Shown: positions 6,795 through 14,027 of the stretch, piece by piece | How the letters are laid out: each line of letters begins with the position of its first letter | How positions within the stretch are numbered: the stretch's first letter is position 1 | From: a virus | Direction: 5' to 3' (one strand) | DNA: 27,293 bases | IMG/VR virus record: IMGVR_UViG_3300042945_002509 | Span: 1 to 27,293 of that record | Translations under genes and position numbers: made by a program | Notes under the pieces: model-generated | What the model was told of the DNA's origin: nothing | The model's database searches: none | What the model saw: only the letters and a program-made list of their open reading frames with translations

Positions 6795-7493
6795 TTATTC
6801 CTCCAAAACAAATGACCAGTAGCGACTATCTTCCTGCTTCTGAAGATCATCCCAATAAATCGAACGCGCAATATAAGAAGGGATTTTATTTTTACCGCAG
6901 TTAATCATCCAGTGACGCTCCATTTTCTTATATACGGCAGACCCAGCCTTACTCTTATTATACTTTAAAGACTCGACATCGTACAGGCGCAACTGATGAA
7001 TATCTCCGCACAGTACCCTTGCCTCATTAGGATGAATCATTTCAAGAGCAAAACTAATTTTTGCCAAACCAATACCGCTAATCTTATTGAGGATACTGTC
7101 TCGTTTCTTAACGTGATATTTCTTGGTAGTAAAATAAAAATCTTTAGGATTAGTCCAAAACTTTTGACTAAAATCCCAAATATAATTAGTGCGATTATTG
7201 TGTAAGCCTACGCCGGACTTGTGGAGTTTTTCAAGAAGAACTTCTTTGCTATCAATCCATTCGTTAAAATTCTTGATTGCGTTATAGCCCTTAACATTAC
7301 CCTGCCATGTTGTATGAACGGAGCAATAGGCAAACAGATAACGTCGAAAAATATCATCGTGATTTTGCGGACGCACACTCTCCCAATAGTCCTTATATGC
7401 AACAATCTTATCCTTGGGAAAGTTTTTAAAAAACTCATCAGCCTTAGACGTACTCATAACAACGGGCTTTTTCTCAACAACTGCTTCGCTCAT
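6795..7493 (-). CDS. Putative HhH-GPD-like DNA glycosylase
   Basis: 232 aa. A helix-hairpin-helix is visible at about residues 134-150 (ILNKISGIGLAKISFAL, GIG at 140-142), followed by D164 in LCGDIHQLRLYD, the position of the catalytic Asp in HhH-GPD base-excision glycosylases. The flanking regions are divergent and no Cys cluster for an Fe-S site is seen. It has its own promoter (7530-7558) and sits beside the DNA ligase, consistent with repair. Substrate base is unknown; a non-catalytic DNA-binding role is possible. Confidence 0.62.
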   Translation of the reverse strand: MSEAVVEKKPVVMSTSKADEFFKNFPKDKIVAYKDYWESVRPQNHDDIFRRYLFAYCSVHTTWQGNVKGYNAIKNFNEWIDSKEVLLEKLHKSGVGLHNNRTNYIWDFSQKFWTNPKDFYFTTKKYHVKKRDSILNKISGIGLAKISFALEMIHPNEARVLCGDIHQLRLYDVESLKYNKSKAGSAVYKKMERHWMINCGKNKIPSYIARSIYWDDLQKQEDSRYWSFVLEE

Positions 7494-7529
7494 GTTTGCT
7501 CCAATTTGTGTTCCAAAGTGTATGTTCCG

Positions 7530-7558
7530 ATTCTACACTAATGGTATCGGCTTGTCAA
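7530..7558 (-). promoter_or_regulatory. sigma70-type promoter for HhH gene
   Basis: TTGACA (7553-7558), 17-bp spacer with CCGATA two bases after the -35, TAGAAT (7530-7535). Predicted +1 near 7523. GGAACAT lies in the initial transcript as in the rIIA leader. The promoter falls between the ligase stop and the HhH start, so the two genes can be expressed separately. Confidence 0.85.
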
Positions 7559-7569
7559 GTATCGTTTCT

Positions 7570-8877
7570 TTAAACCGTTCTAGCAGCCCCATGTAGAATC
7601 TTGAATGTTGGGAATCTTAGGCTGATACCACCATCCTGATTCTCTGATTCACTAAAGTATTGTACAGTAATAATTTTTCCAAGAATCTTTTTGGGGTGCT
7701 TATGAAAGTCCTGTCTTTGTTCGATACTAAAGCCGCTGCCAACCCTAACGTCATACCCCTTGTGCTTAATAGTTACACAACTAAGCATAGTTTCTTCTGT
7801 TTCTTGACCATCTTTAACATAACGAAATGGCCCCATTTCAACATCAACGACCTCGTACTCATCATCAGAAAATGACTTATACTTCAATAAATCTTTTGAT
7901 CTTTTCCCCTTATATGGTTCGTCTGCTCTCAGCATTAGCCCTTCCCAACTATATTCATTAGACATAGACACCCATTCTTCAAAATGAGCATCATCTTTAA
8001 CTTTATCTTGAGCCAAAACACTCAAACACGGACAAGTATTGTCTCTCATTACTTCTCTAAGATTATTATATCTATGAGCAAACAGTTTGCCCTTAGTACC
8101 CTTTTGGCTATAGAATTCATCATGGCTAATCATGTCGAATATTTTATAGGATGGATTTGGAATAGTGTGGTCTTTCTTACGAAGTTCCTTCATAACTCCT
8201 TGAAAATCCTCATTACCATCTTCATCCACAAGACAAAGTTCACCATCGAATACTACGTTAGAAATACCCAAATTGCGTATACCGTCAGCAACAACAGAGA
8301 GAGTATCGAAAACCTTACCTGTTCTTGAAAAGAAAATGGTTTCGCCTTTACTATCCACAACCCCAATACACCTAGCACCATCAATTTTACGACTAACATA
8401 CCAACCATCCTTCCAATCTACAATTTTAGGTTCATATTTTTCAGCGAGCGCAACACTAAATGTCGGAATAAAATCTGGAATCGCTTTATTAATTAATTTA
8501 TCACCAGCACGAGTTTTTAGGTCTTTATCAATAATACAATGGATAAGTTCTTTATGCTCTGGATGAGAATCGACGAAACTATTTACCGCACCAATAGCAT
8601 CGTGACCAGTAATCTCTCTATTTTTAAGAGCATCAAGCAAATCAAAAATACTTTTATAAGCATGGCCTCTCAGATGAGATTTTTTCTTAAGATTATCACT
8701 TGTCACAAAATATTGCCAAGTTGGATGATAAGTATAAAGCAGAATATTCTTAATAAAGTTTGCACCAGCGCCATTACCAGAAACATAGTCTGTAATAATG
8801 TCTACTTTATCATTAGTGCTACTTGTAGCACGAAGATCACGAACAAAACCATCAAGATGTTCAAAACTATCGGTCAT
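7570..8877 (-). CDS. ATP-dependent DNA ligase
   Basis: 435 aa. Nucleotidyltransferase motifs are in order: motif I K164-I-D-G-A-R with the adenylated lysine, FDGELCLVDED (motif III), WEGLMLR (motif IV) and DLLKYK (motif V), preceded by an alpha-helical domain of about 150 residues and followed by an OB-fold region. It seals nicks in duplex DNA using ATP during replication, repair or recombination. GGAGG precedes the ATG by 8 nt and a dedicated promoter lies at 8905-8933. Length and layout fit phage replicative ligases of the T4/T7 superfamily. Confidence 0.95.
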   Translation of the reverse strand: MTDSFEHLDGFVRDLRATSSTNDKVDIITDYVSGNGAGANFIKNILLYTYHPTWQYFVTSDNLKKKSHLRGHAYKSIFDLLDALKNREITGHDAIGAVNSFVDSHPEHKELIHCIIDKDLKTRAGDKLINKAIPDFIPTFSVALAEKYEPKIVDWKDGWYVSRKIDGARCIGVVDSKGETIFFSRTGKVFDTLSVVADGIRNLGISNVVFDGELCLVDEDGNEDFQGVMKELRKKDHTIPNPSYKIFDMISHDEFYSQKGTKGKLFAHRYNNLREVMRDNTCPCLSVLAQDKVKDDAHFEEWVSMSNEYSWEGLMLRADEPYKGKRSKDLLKYKSFSDDEYEVVDVEMGPFRYVKDGQETEETMLSCVTIKHKGYDVRVGSGFSIEQRQDFHKHPKKILGKIITVQYFSESENQDGGISLRFPTFKILHGAARTV

Positions 8878-8904
8878 ACCAAAATCCTCCTGTGTTATCC
8901 TAAC

Positions 8905-8933
8905 ATTCTAGCATAGGCCAAGTGTCTTGTCAA
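8905..8933 (-). promoter_or_regulatory. sigma70-type promoter for DNA ligase
   Basis: TTGACA (8928-8933), 17-bp spacer, TAGAAT (8905-8910) with TG extended -10. The -35 box overlaps the last codons of the upstream gene (stop at 8930). Predicted +1 near 8898. Confidence 0.85.
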
Positions 8934-9151
8934 GTATCGTCAATTTGATTCCGTTTCTTGAACACCCTAGCCATAATCTGTATTAGGTCGCTACCCGCCG
9001 TTTGGTAAAATGCTGGACAAATAGCGTGAACAATTAATAGCGTTCCAGATAAAAAACAAATCAACGCATAAAAAACAGCAAACTTAAAATGCTGTAAATA
9101 CGACATTTTATTTTCTTCTAGATGTTCAATCCACCTTTTCTTTAAATTCAT
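8930..9151 (-). CDS. DUF6356-like small membrane protein
   Basis: 73 aa from the ATG at 9151 (AGAGG 10 nt upstream); 9169 is an alternative. The pattern WIEHLEENKMSYLQHFKFA, one hydrophobic helix with HAICPAFYQTAGSDLI, then a basic end, matches what I recall of DUF6356 (EH..s...YfeH..fA, then a membrane helix and P-F/A-F..TGS). Function unknown. It overlaps the upstream gene by 26 nt. Confidence 0.7.
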   Translation of the reverse strand: MNLKKRWIEHLEENKMSYLQHFKFAVFYALICFLSGTLLIVHAICPAFYQTAGSDLIQIMARVFKKRNQIDDT

Positions 9152-9779
9152 AAAAGTAAACCTCTTCATCGCTTTCGCTCACCCATCTACTGCCAGTATT
9201 TTCGCAACTGAATTCAAGTCCGAATACTTTCCAGTCTGGTTTCTTATCGAATTTTTTACTTATAAAAGATCCTCCATCCATCCACAAAACCCTGTTATTT
9301 GGTTGAATAAAATACTGCCCTCCCTCTCCTTCAAAAACATGACCGCACTTATGTCCAGCCGCTATTTCACCATAACCGTTTTGATACTGAGGACCAAAAC
9401 ACCAGTCAATAGTAAAGAGATATTTTGCTTTGTGTAGTCTCTTATTTTTTAGAAGAATATTCGCCGCTCTATTTTTAGTATATTGATCAATTTTTATACT
9501 AGCGTAATAACTCATACTATCCCATAATTGAATCCAGTCCAAAGGATAATCTGAGCCGCCACTTTCATTGGCCCTTAAATAGTGGATTGGGACTCTAGCG
9601 TGTTGACTGCCATACTCTGTCATAACAGAAAACAAACCACATCTTTGTGGAATACTTGTAAAGTTAAATACTTCTACTGGTATTCTGTCTGAGTTTATAT
9701 CGGGCTGTTTGTTGTATAGAAAATTCGTATCAAGATATGCTATAAAAATAGGGGTATCAAGATTTAGGTAGTTACTCAT
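9126..9779 (-). CDS. Conserved hypothetical phage protein
   Basis: 217 aa. Contains FTIDWCFGPQYQNGYGEIAAGHKCGHVF, then QPNNRVLWMDGGSFI and DWKVFGLEFSCE, a set of blocks I recognise from other phage hypotheticals but without known function. No transmembrane segment or signal peptide. The ATG overlaps the endonuclease VII stop (ATGA). Confidence 0.8.
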   Translation of the reverse strand: MSNYLNLDTPIFIAYLDTNFLYNKQPDINSDRIPVEVFNFTSIPQRCGLFSVMTEYGSQHARVPIHYLRANESGGSDYPLDWIQLWDSMSYYASIKIDQYTKNRAANILLKNKRLHKAKYLFTIDWCFGPQYQNGYGEIAAGHKCGHVFEGEGGQYFIQPNNRVLWMDGGSFISKKFDKKPDWKVFGLEFSCENTGSRWVSESDEEVYFYEFKEKVD

Positions 9780-10114
9780 TTAGACCTCGATAATAAATAG
9801 TTCATAGCATTAACTATACCAGATAAATTGTCTCCTAACTTTCCTATTCCGGTGTTACATCTATCACAAATCCAGCCTCTAAAACTATCATCCGTATGGT
9901 CATGATCCAATACCCATTTTATTGGTATCTTTTTGCAGCACTCACAAATCTCTGGTCTTGGTGGAGCCTCTTTGTGTAGTTTGCCTCTAATCTTGGAATG
10001 TTTTTTAACGCACTTTTTGCACCTACTGTCCAGTTTATCTTTGTACATACTGTGCTTAGGAAAACTTTTTCTGTTTTTCCTTTCGCCACAATATGAACAA
10101 ATTTTTCTTGGCAT
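9776..10114 (-). CDS. Recombination endonuclease VII-like nuclease
   Basis: 112 aa. Two zinc pairs (C6/C9 with C32/C35) precede the catalytic block with C57/C60, L69-D-H-D-H-T, R79-G-W-I-C83-D-R-C86-N-T-G and KLGDN, the T4 gp49/endonuclease VII His-Me fingers signature. T4 gp49 resolves Holliday junctions and branched DNA before packaging. At 112 aa it is shorter than T4 gp49 and lacks the C-terminal dimerisation region, a form often annotated in phages and possibly serving as a free-standing HNH nuclease. Confidence 0.87.
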   Translation of the reverse strand: MPRKICSYCGERKNRKSFPKHSMYKDKLDSRCKKCVKKHSKIRGKLHKEAPPRPEICECCKKIPIKWVLDHDHTDDSFRGWICDRCNTGIGKLGDNLSGIVNAMNYLLSRSK

Positions 10115-10119
10115 CTTAG

Positions 10120-10257
10120 TTACTTCTTTTTCTTTGCAACCTTCTTTTCTAGTTTATTCATTCTTTTTTCTAGAAGCCTAAGATATTCCATTTCTTTTTC
10201 GTGGTGTTTATTGTTTTCTTTTTGAGTTTTCTTAAATAATTTTTTCCATACGCTCAT
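10120..10257 (-). CDS. Small basic coiled-coil protein
   Basis: 45 aa starting MSVWKKLFKK with GGAG 7 nt upstream of ATG and ending in a Lys-rich tail. Residues about 19-40 have heptad spacing. Lies between the tmRNA and the endonuclease VII gene, just upstream of the latter. Could bind nucleic acid by charge; no family recognised. Confidence 0.68.
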   Translation of the reverse strand: MSVWKKLFKKTQKENNKHHEKEMEYLRLLEKRMNKLEKKVAKKKK

Positions 10258-10285
10258 TATTATTCTCCGTTATTGAAAGTTTAAG

Positions 10286-10639
10286 TGGACGAGGGGGCAT
10301 CGAAGCCCCGTCTTGCGATATTTCTAATTACATCTTCTACAAGTTTATTTTGTTCATAGGTTAAATAGGACGATAGAACAAACAAGATTCATTCCTATCT
10401 TACCAACTGCTCTTAACCTACAACCCGTTGGACATTGTAAGTGCAGAGGGATTTGACGACAGACTTTTGATCGCTACCCTCATTCGCAATCGCAGTCTGT
10501 TACCGCCCGTTTTTATTAGGCAGCAAGTGCTAACTGAGTTTTGCCAGTTAAAGCATTTGATCCAATTTTAAAGTGGCCTCAGATCAACCACTACTTGCTT
10601 ACATAATTTTCCATATCCAATCGATACCTTTACTCGCCC
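10286..10639 (-). ncRNA. ssrA: Transfer-messenger RNA (tmRNA)
   Basis: The 354-nt gene-free stretch folds as a one-piece tmRNA. The 5' GGGCGAG pairs with the 3' CUCGUCC as a 7-bp acceptor stem (one G-U), with discriminator A and no encoded CCA. After the acceptor, GGUAUCGAUUGG matches the conserved GGAUUCGACGGG region. The tag frame at 10516-10545 encodes GKTQLALAA then UAA UAA. PK1 is evident (GUGG/CCAC with UUGAUC/GAUCAA), as is PK2 (CAGACU/AGUCUG with GAGGG/CCCUC). The T arm GGGGC/GCCCC closes a 6-nt UUCGAU loop, one nucleotide short of canonical. It would act with host SmpB in trans-translation. No smpB is in the window. Confidence 0.93.
10516..10545 (-). other. tmRNA tag reading frame
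   Basis: The resume codon is probably GGC, preceded by UUAACU, giving the tag GKTQLALAA followed by tandem UAA codons. The LALAA end resembles ssrA degrons recognised by ClpXP. If the resume codon were one triplet earlier the tag would begin with Thr. Confidence 0.85.
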
Positions 10640-10647
10640 ATAGTTTT

Positions 10648-10653
10648 ATTATA
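10648..10653 (-). promoter_or_regulatory. Candidate -10 element for tmRNA
   Basis: A consensus TATAAT lies 8 nt upstream of the mature tmRNA 5' end, placing +1 about 2 nt ahead of it. The region 17 bp further up (10671-10676) reads only TTTCAA, so the -35 is weak. The box lies just past the stop of the gene at 10657-10884. Confidence 0.5.
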
Positions 10654-10656
10654 CCC

Positions 10657-10884
10657 CTAAATTTGATTTTTTGAAAGCCTATACAAATATTCTTTTTGAC
10701 TTAGCCACATATCATCATTTATTGAGTATGGCCCATGAGCCAAGGAATATATCTTTTTTCTTCCTCTATACGCTAATTTTAGCCAAAGGCTATCTCCGGT
10801 GATATAACAATATCGTTTAATAAAAGATAGTCTTAGATCCCAGACTCTATTCTTTAGAATTTTTTCAAGTATCATTTCCAGCAT
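10657..10884 (-). CDS. Hypothetical protein
   Basis: 75 aa, basic. CYITGDSLWLKLAYRG and WLSQKEYLYRL blocks resemble short phage proteins of unknown function. Overlaps the upstream gene by 20 nt; an ATG three codons downstream is an alternative start. Only 17 nt separate its stop from the tmRNA. Confidence 0.68.
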   Translation of the reverse strand: MLEMILEKILKNRVWDLRLSFIKRYCYITGDSLWLKLAYRGRKKIYSLAHGPYSINDDMWLSQKEYLYRLSKNQI

Positions 10885-11068
10885 TAATATCCGTATTAGA
10901 TAGATTTTTAATTTCTTCCATTAGTTTATGTAGTTCATAATCGTCAACCGGCATAATTATCCTAGCCAGTTCCATTCTAATCTGCTCCGCTCTTTGCCAT
11001 AATACTATGTTCAAACTAAAGGAGAAAACCAAAGATAGAAACAATAATACTATTATGGCGTTTTTCAT
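10865..11068 (-). CDS. Small single-pass membrane protein
   Basis: 67 aa. Residues 4-24 form a hydrophobic helix (possible uncleaved signal anchor), followed by a charged, probably helical, domain. AAGGA stands 5 nt before ATG. Placed directly after the tRNA gene. No family recognised. Confidence 0.72.
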   Translation of the reverse strand: MKNAIIVLLFLSLVFSFSLNIVLWQRAEQIRMELARIIMPVDDYELHKLMEEIKNLSNTDINAGNDT

Positions 11069-11093
11069 ATGATTCCTTTTAGAGATATTTAAA

Positions 11094-11167
11094 TCCGACT
11101 ACTAGGACTTGAACCTAGAACCTTGAAATTATGAGTTTCCTGCTCTAACCAATTGAGCTATAGTCGG
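11094..11167 (-). tRNA. tRNA with CAU anticodon, probably tRNA-Ile2 (lysidine)
   Basis: 74-nt cloverleaf: acceptor CCGACUA/UAGUCGG (7 bp) with discriminator A and no CCA; D arm GCUC/GAGC; anticodon loop CUCAUAA on a stem whose outer pair is G-A mismatched; T arm CUAGG/CCUAG with loop UUCAAGU. The paired C1-G72 argues against an initiator tRNA. The C5-G68 pair and the D-arm, anticodon-loop and UUCAAGU context resemble E. coli tRNA-Ile2. The adjacent lysidine synthetase (6 nt away) strongly favours Ile(AUA) over elongator Met. Identity is inferred, the fold is clear. Confidence 0.93.
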
Positions 11168-11173
11168 GTGATT

Positions 11174-11824
11174 TTATGCTGATTGATTAATGATTTCTGT
11201 TTCTAGTTGTAGAATTTTTCTTTTAGCGAATTTCTCTAGCGATAATTTGTGGTTATTCATTTCTGGAATAATATAATTGCGAATCCAATTCCGGCGACTG
11301 CCCTTTGGGGACAAGTTCGTTTCATCTTCAATAATATACCGTGTAAGGTTGTTTCTGTCAACATACTCCGCTAAATCTTTTTTTCTGGAAAGTAAAAACG
11401 GATGAGCGATAGAAAACGATCCAAAATTCGACACTAGTTCAAAAGGACGATGATGAGCATGGCCACGAAAACAGTTTAATAAATAACTCTCTACCCAATC
11501 GTTTAAATGATGTGCTGTTATAATCACTCCGTTAGTAGCCAGTTTGCTATAAAAATCCAGTCTGGCATTTCTACACTCTGCTTCTGTGGTCAAATTTTTT
11601 CCAACCCCTATATGTCCTTTCAATCCAATATCAGCACAAAACCCTAGGAATCTTTCCACCATAATAAGATTTTGTTTTCTTAAAGCATGGTTAAAGTGGA
11701 TAGGGATTAAATTATATCCTTTATTAAGCAAAAACATAAAACCAGCAACGCTATCAACGCCCATAGATACGGCAAAATGATAAGTTTTATCTTTAGGCAA
11801 AATCGTTCTGATAGTTCTAATCAT
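11174..11824 (-). CDS. tilS: tRNA(Ile)-lysidine synthetase-like PP-loop ATPase
   Basis: 216 aa, the catalytic domain alone. The PP-loop is S20-M-G-V-D-S25 (SGGxDS variant), followed by HFNHALR (43-49), ECRNARLDFY (83-92) and TAHHLNDWVESYLLNCFRG (103-121), all TilS-type motifs, then EDETNLS and RRNWIRNYIIP. TilS ligates lysine to C34 of tRNA-Ile(CAU), changing decoding from AUG to AUA. The tRNA-binding C-terminal domains of longer bacterial TilS are absent, and the second Gly of the PP-loop is Met. The tRNA substrate candidate lies 6 nt downstream in the same orientation. There is no strong Shine-Dalgarno before the ATG. Confidence 0.87.
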   Translation of the reverse strand: MIRTIRTILPKDKTYHFAVSMGVDSVAGFMFLLNKGYNLIPIHFNHALRKQNLIMVERFLGFCADIGLKGHIGVGKNLTTEAECRNARLDFYSKLATNGVIITAHHLNDWVESYLLNCFRGHAHHRPFELVSNFGSFSIAHPFLLSRKKDLAEYVDRNNLTRYIIEDETNLSPKGSRRNWIRNYIIPEMNNHKLSLEKFAKRKILQLETEIINQSA

Positions 11825-11847
11825 TATAGATTCTATATTGTCTATTT

Positions 11848-12027
11848 TTAGAGCAGTCCGAATACTTTCATCATAATAACAGAACTCATCAAAAGCCCTA
11901 CAATACTAGTAATGGTGCGAATGAGTTCAAATTTATGGTTGTGCTGATCGACCCACAACTCAAAACTATCCCTAAGTTTACCTTGTTTCTTAAGTTTATT
12001 GAGCCTTTTTTGGCTAAGTCTTTGCAT
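11848..12027 (-). CDS. Small protein with C-terminal membrane helix
   Basis: 59 aa. A basic N-terminus (MQRLSQKRLNKLKKQGK) precedes SFELWVDQHNHKFELIRT and one hydrophobic helix at about 37-59. The Shine-Dalgarno is weak, but length, placement between genes and membrane-protein composition support a real gene. Confidence 0.6.
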   Translation of the reverse strand: MQRLSQKRLNKLKKQGKLRDSFELWVDQHNHKFELIRTITSIVGLLMSSVIMMKVFGLL

Positions 12028-12029
12028 AA

Positions 12030-12197
12030 TTATATTTCTATTTGACTCTGCAATATTTCTATTTCTTTTTGATAATCCTCTATAGTCTTAATAAGCACCA
12101 AACATTGTCTGCAACAATCTGATAGCAAATATTCCTGTAGTTCATGTATCTTTTCTTTTAGGCGATTGATTTCCTTCTGTTGTGTGTCTTGGCTCAT
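12030..12197 (-). CDS. Small coiled-coil protein
   Basis: 55 aa from the ATG 6 nt after CGGAG; a longer frame from 12245 lacks such a site. Two heptad helices flank a CCRQC cluster (Cys 29, 30, 33). It overlaps the upstream gene by 56 nt in another frame. Function unknown. Confidence 0.65.
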   Translation of the reverse strand: MSQDTQQKEINRLKEKIHELQEYLLSDCCRQCLVLIKTIEDYQKEIEILQSQIEI

Positions 12198-12561
12198 TAG
12201 ATACTCCGTTGTCTCTGTTCTTTTGGTCGCTTTTGTTTTCATCAACCCAAAAAATCATATCGTTGGTTGCATCATCCCAAGCACATTCAACATAACCAGC
12301 AGCAGCAAGTCTAGCCAATCCTACGTTGTAAAATCGTGTTCTAATTTGATCAAATGTTTGATGATACGAGTCTTCATCAATAATGTAGTTATCATTATCA
12401 TCAAAACCAATAGCGTTCTCGTCAATTAGTTTATAAATCTGTTCGATTGTAATAAACTCGTCCAAATCTCCGTTGTCTTTTTCGCTAAATGATAGAGCAG
12501 CGTTTTTTCTCAAACTTTGTGCATAGCCTTCCAAATCATTAACAACATAAGTGTCGCTCAT
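12142..12561 (-). CDS. Acidic hypothetical protein
   Basis: 139 aa. Acidic, with a central helical region (FITIEQIYKLIDENAIG), a FYNVGLARLAAAGYVECAWDD block that reads like a small winged-helix end, and a basic, low-complexity tail. GGGG lies 7 nt before the ATG. No family named. Confidence 0.72.
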   Translation of the reverse strand: MSDTYVVNDLEGYAQSLRKNAALSFSEKDNGDLDEFITIEQIYKLIDENAIGFDDNDNYIIDEDSYHQTFDQIRTRFYNVGLARLAAAGYVECAWDDATNDMIFWVDENKSDQKNRDNGVSNEPRHTTEGNQSPKRKDT

Positions 12562-12576
12562 ATTTATACCCCAAAA

Positions 12577-12858
12577 CTATAAAAATTTTCTTACACCTTG
12601 ACCGTTTTTTGTATCGTTCGCCTTATCCAAGAGTCTGTCTATAGTGTTTTGTAAAGTCTGTTCGCCTCTAGGAAGCCATTTTTTATCTTCATATAATGCC
12701 GTTATGATCTGAGGTATCCAGTGTTGATAGGCTATATCAAATTCTTCTGGAAAATAATGCTTTAGTATTCTTTCTATATGGAATACAGAATTACTGATCT
12801 CGTCTCTATGATCTAGCAGTTTATTTAACTGATGTTTCTGTTCTGGGGTAAAACTCAC
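12577..12858 (-). CDS. Hypothetical helical protein, GTG start
   Basis: 93 aa. The GTG at 12858 overlaps the upstream stop as GTGA and has AAAGGA 9 nt upstream; a longer TTG frame from 12909 is less likely. Helical, with YFPEEFDIAYQHWIPQI in the middle. Function unknown. Confidence 0.7.
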   Translation of the reverse strand: MSFTPEQKHQLNKLLDHRDEISNSVFHIERILKHYFPEEFDIAYQHWIPQIITALYEDKKWLPRGEQTLQNTIDRLLDKANDTKNGQGVRKFL

Positions 12859-13268
12859 GATACTGGTTCCTTTGGCTTTAATTTCATCATTTTGTGCTTG
12901 GTTTTCCAAACGCCTGTTTCTTTATTTTGAATATCTCCATTCATCCAAATATGACAGAACCCGGCCTGCTTGTCAATGCCCCATGCCAGAATACCGTTTT
13001 CGTCCACTTTCTCCACAACAAAACGCCCGCGATAACCCATTGGAATGAATTCGCCCCTACTTACATAAAACGGGCCACCGGCAACCTTAACCCTATCACC
13101 CTTAACCAATTCTCTCCAATTAAAATCACGAATAATCTTTGTGTTTTTGGATTCCTTGCTCTTTGCCTTAAAAACAAATGGATGATTACAATTCTTACAC
13201 ATATATGCACGGGGGCCAGTAACAGTGCCGCACTTCTCACAAGCCTTCTTACCTTTACCAAGACCCAT
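12855..13268 (-). CDS. Zinc-ribbon plus SH3-like protein
   Basis: 137 aa. An N-terminal zinc ribbon (C10-x2-C13 and C23-x2-C26, ending NHPF) is followed by a basic linker and a WRELVKGDRVKVAGGPFYVS beta-barrel segment. This two-domain layout is common among phage proteins of unknown role and suggests nucleic-acid binding. GGAG precedes ATG by 10 nt. Its own promoter lies at 13310-13337. Confidence 0.78.
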   Translation of the reverse strand: MGLGKGKKACEKCGTVTGPRAYMCKNCNHPFVFKAKSKESKNTKIIRDFNWRELVKGDRVKVAGGPFYVSRGEFIPMGYRGRFVVEKVDENGILAWGIDKQAGFCHIWMNGDIQNKETGVWKTKHKMMKLKPKEPVS

Positions 13269-13309
13269 TTTTTAAAATCTCCTGAGTTTGAAGTTGTCGT
13301 TACAGGCTA

Positions 13310-13337
13310 AGTATAACACAGTTATCGGAGTTGTCAA
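13310..13337 (-). promoter_or_regulatory. sigma70-type promoter for zinc-ribbon gene
   Basis: TTGACA (13332-13337), 16-bp spacer with CCGATA three bases after the -35, TATACT (13310-13315) with TG extended -10. Predicted +1 near 13303. Confidence 0.83.
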
Positions 13338-13347
13338 GCGATAGTCT

Positions 13348-13782
13348 TTAAGAATTTCTGTGAGCCTCACAATGAGTTGAAATCCAACCTTTTTTATTGG
13401 CCTCCCCTTTATTTCCACAAACGTCGCAAATCTTATAACTCATGGCCTCTGCCATACTCACTAAACCTTCTATATATTTATCGCCACCACTAAAATAGAC
13501 CCTAAGACCACCATATTTTTCTTTTATTTGGTCAAAATGTACGGGAGAATAGTCTAAATCCTCCCCGTCGTTTTGTGTACCGAATTTATTTCTAATCTTT
13601 ACCCTTTCTGCTATATTTTCCTCATGCTGTTTAATCATCCAGCAAAGAGAAGATAGAATATCATACCAACCTTCTCCGCACTCTATGCCAAAACTCATAG
13701 GGCTTTGCATAGGAGTCTTGTCTTTGTTGACAAAAAGTTGTGGATATTTTTCGTATAATTTATTTTGTAGTTCGCTGTTCAT
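13348..13782 (-). CDS. Conserved phage protein with C-terminal zinc site
   Basis: 144 aa. FDQIKEKYGGLRVYFSGG followed by MAEAMSYKICDVCGNKG and a C/H pair near the end (HCEAH) form a pattern I recognise from many phage hypotheticals; the Cys/His set likely binds zinc. The N-terminal region (GIECGEGWYDILSSLCWMI) is also conserved in type. Function unknown. ATG overlaps the upstream stop (ATGA). Confidence 0.8.
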   Translation of the reverse strand: MNSELQNKLYEKYPQLFVNKDKTPMQSPMSFGIECGEGWYDILSSLCWMIKQHEENIAERVKIRNKFGTQNDGEDLDYSPVHFDQIKEKYGGLRVYFSGGDKYIEGLVSMAEAMSYKICDVCGNKGEANKKGWISTHCEAHRNS

Positions 13783-14027
13783 AGTCTTTGTTTCTTCTTG
13801 AGTTCTGGACTCTTATAATCCGGTTCAGGAATAATAGTGAGTTTACCGGGACTATAATGACAAAAATAACTTTGTTTAATCTTCCTTTTAATCAAATTGT
13901 TTTCTTCGATTTCAACATAGATATTAATGCGATAGCGGTTTTCAAAAACATTAATAATTTTAATCATCAGATAGTTTTTGGGCTTATCTACTTGCTTAAA
14001 CAATAAACTCTCAATCTCCAAATCCAT
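13779..14027 (-). CDS. Hypothetical beta-rich protein
   Basis: 82 aa with alternating hydrophobic strands (YLMIKIINVF, YRINIYVEIE) and a basic tail. Coupled on both sides: TAATG at its start and ATGA at its end. No family recognised. Confidence 0.7.
   Translation of the reverse strand: MDLEIESLLFKQVDKPKNYLMIKIINVFENRYRINIYVEIEENNLIKRKIKQSYFCHYSPGKLTIIPEPDYKSPELKKKQRL

Noticed and set aside
11094-11167. Initiator or elongator Met tRNA
   Set aside because: C1-G72 is paired, excluding the usual initiator mismatch, and the adjacent lysidine synthetase makes Ile2 more likely than elongator Met; the latter is not fully excluded.
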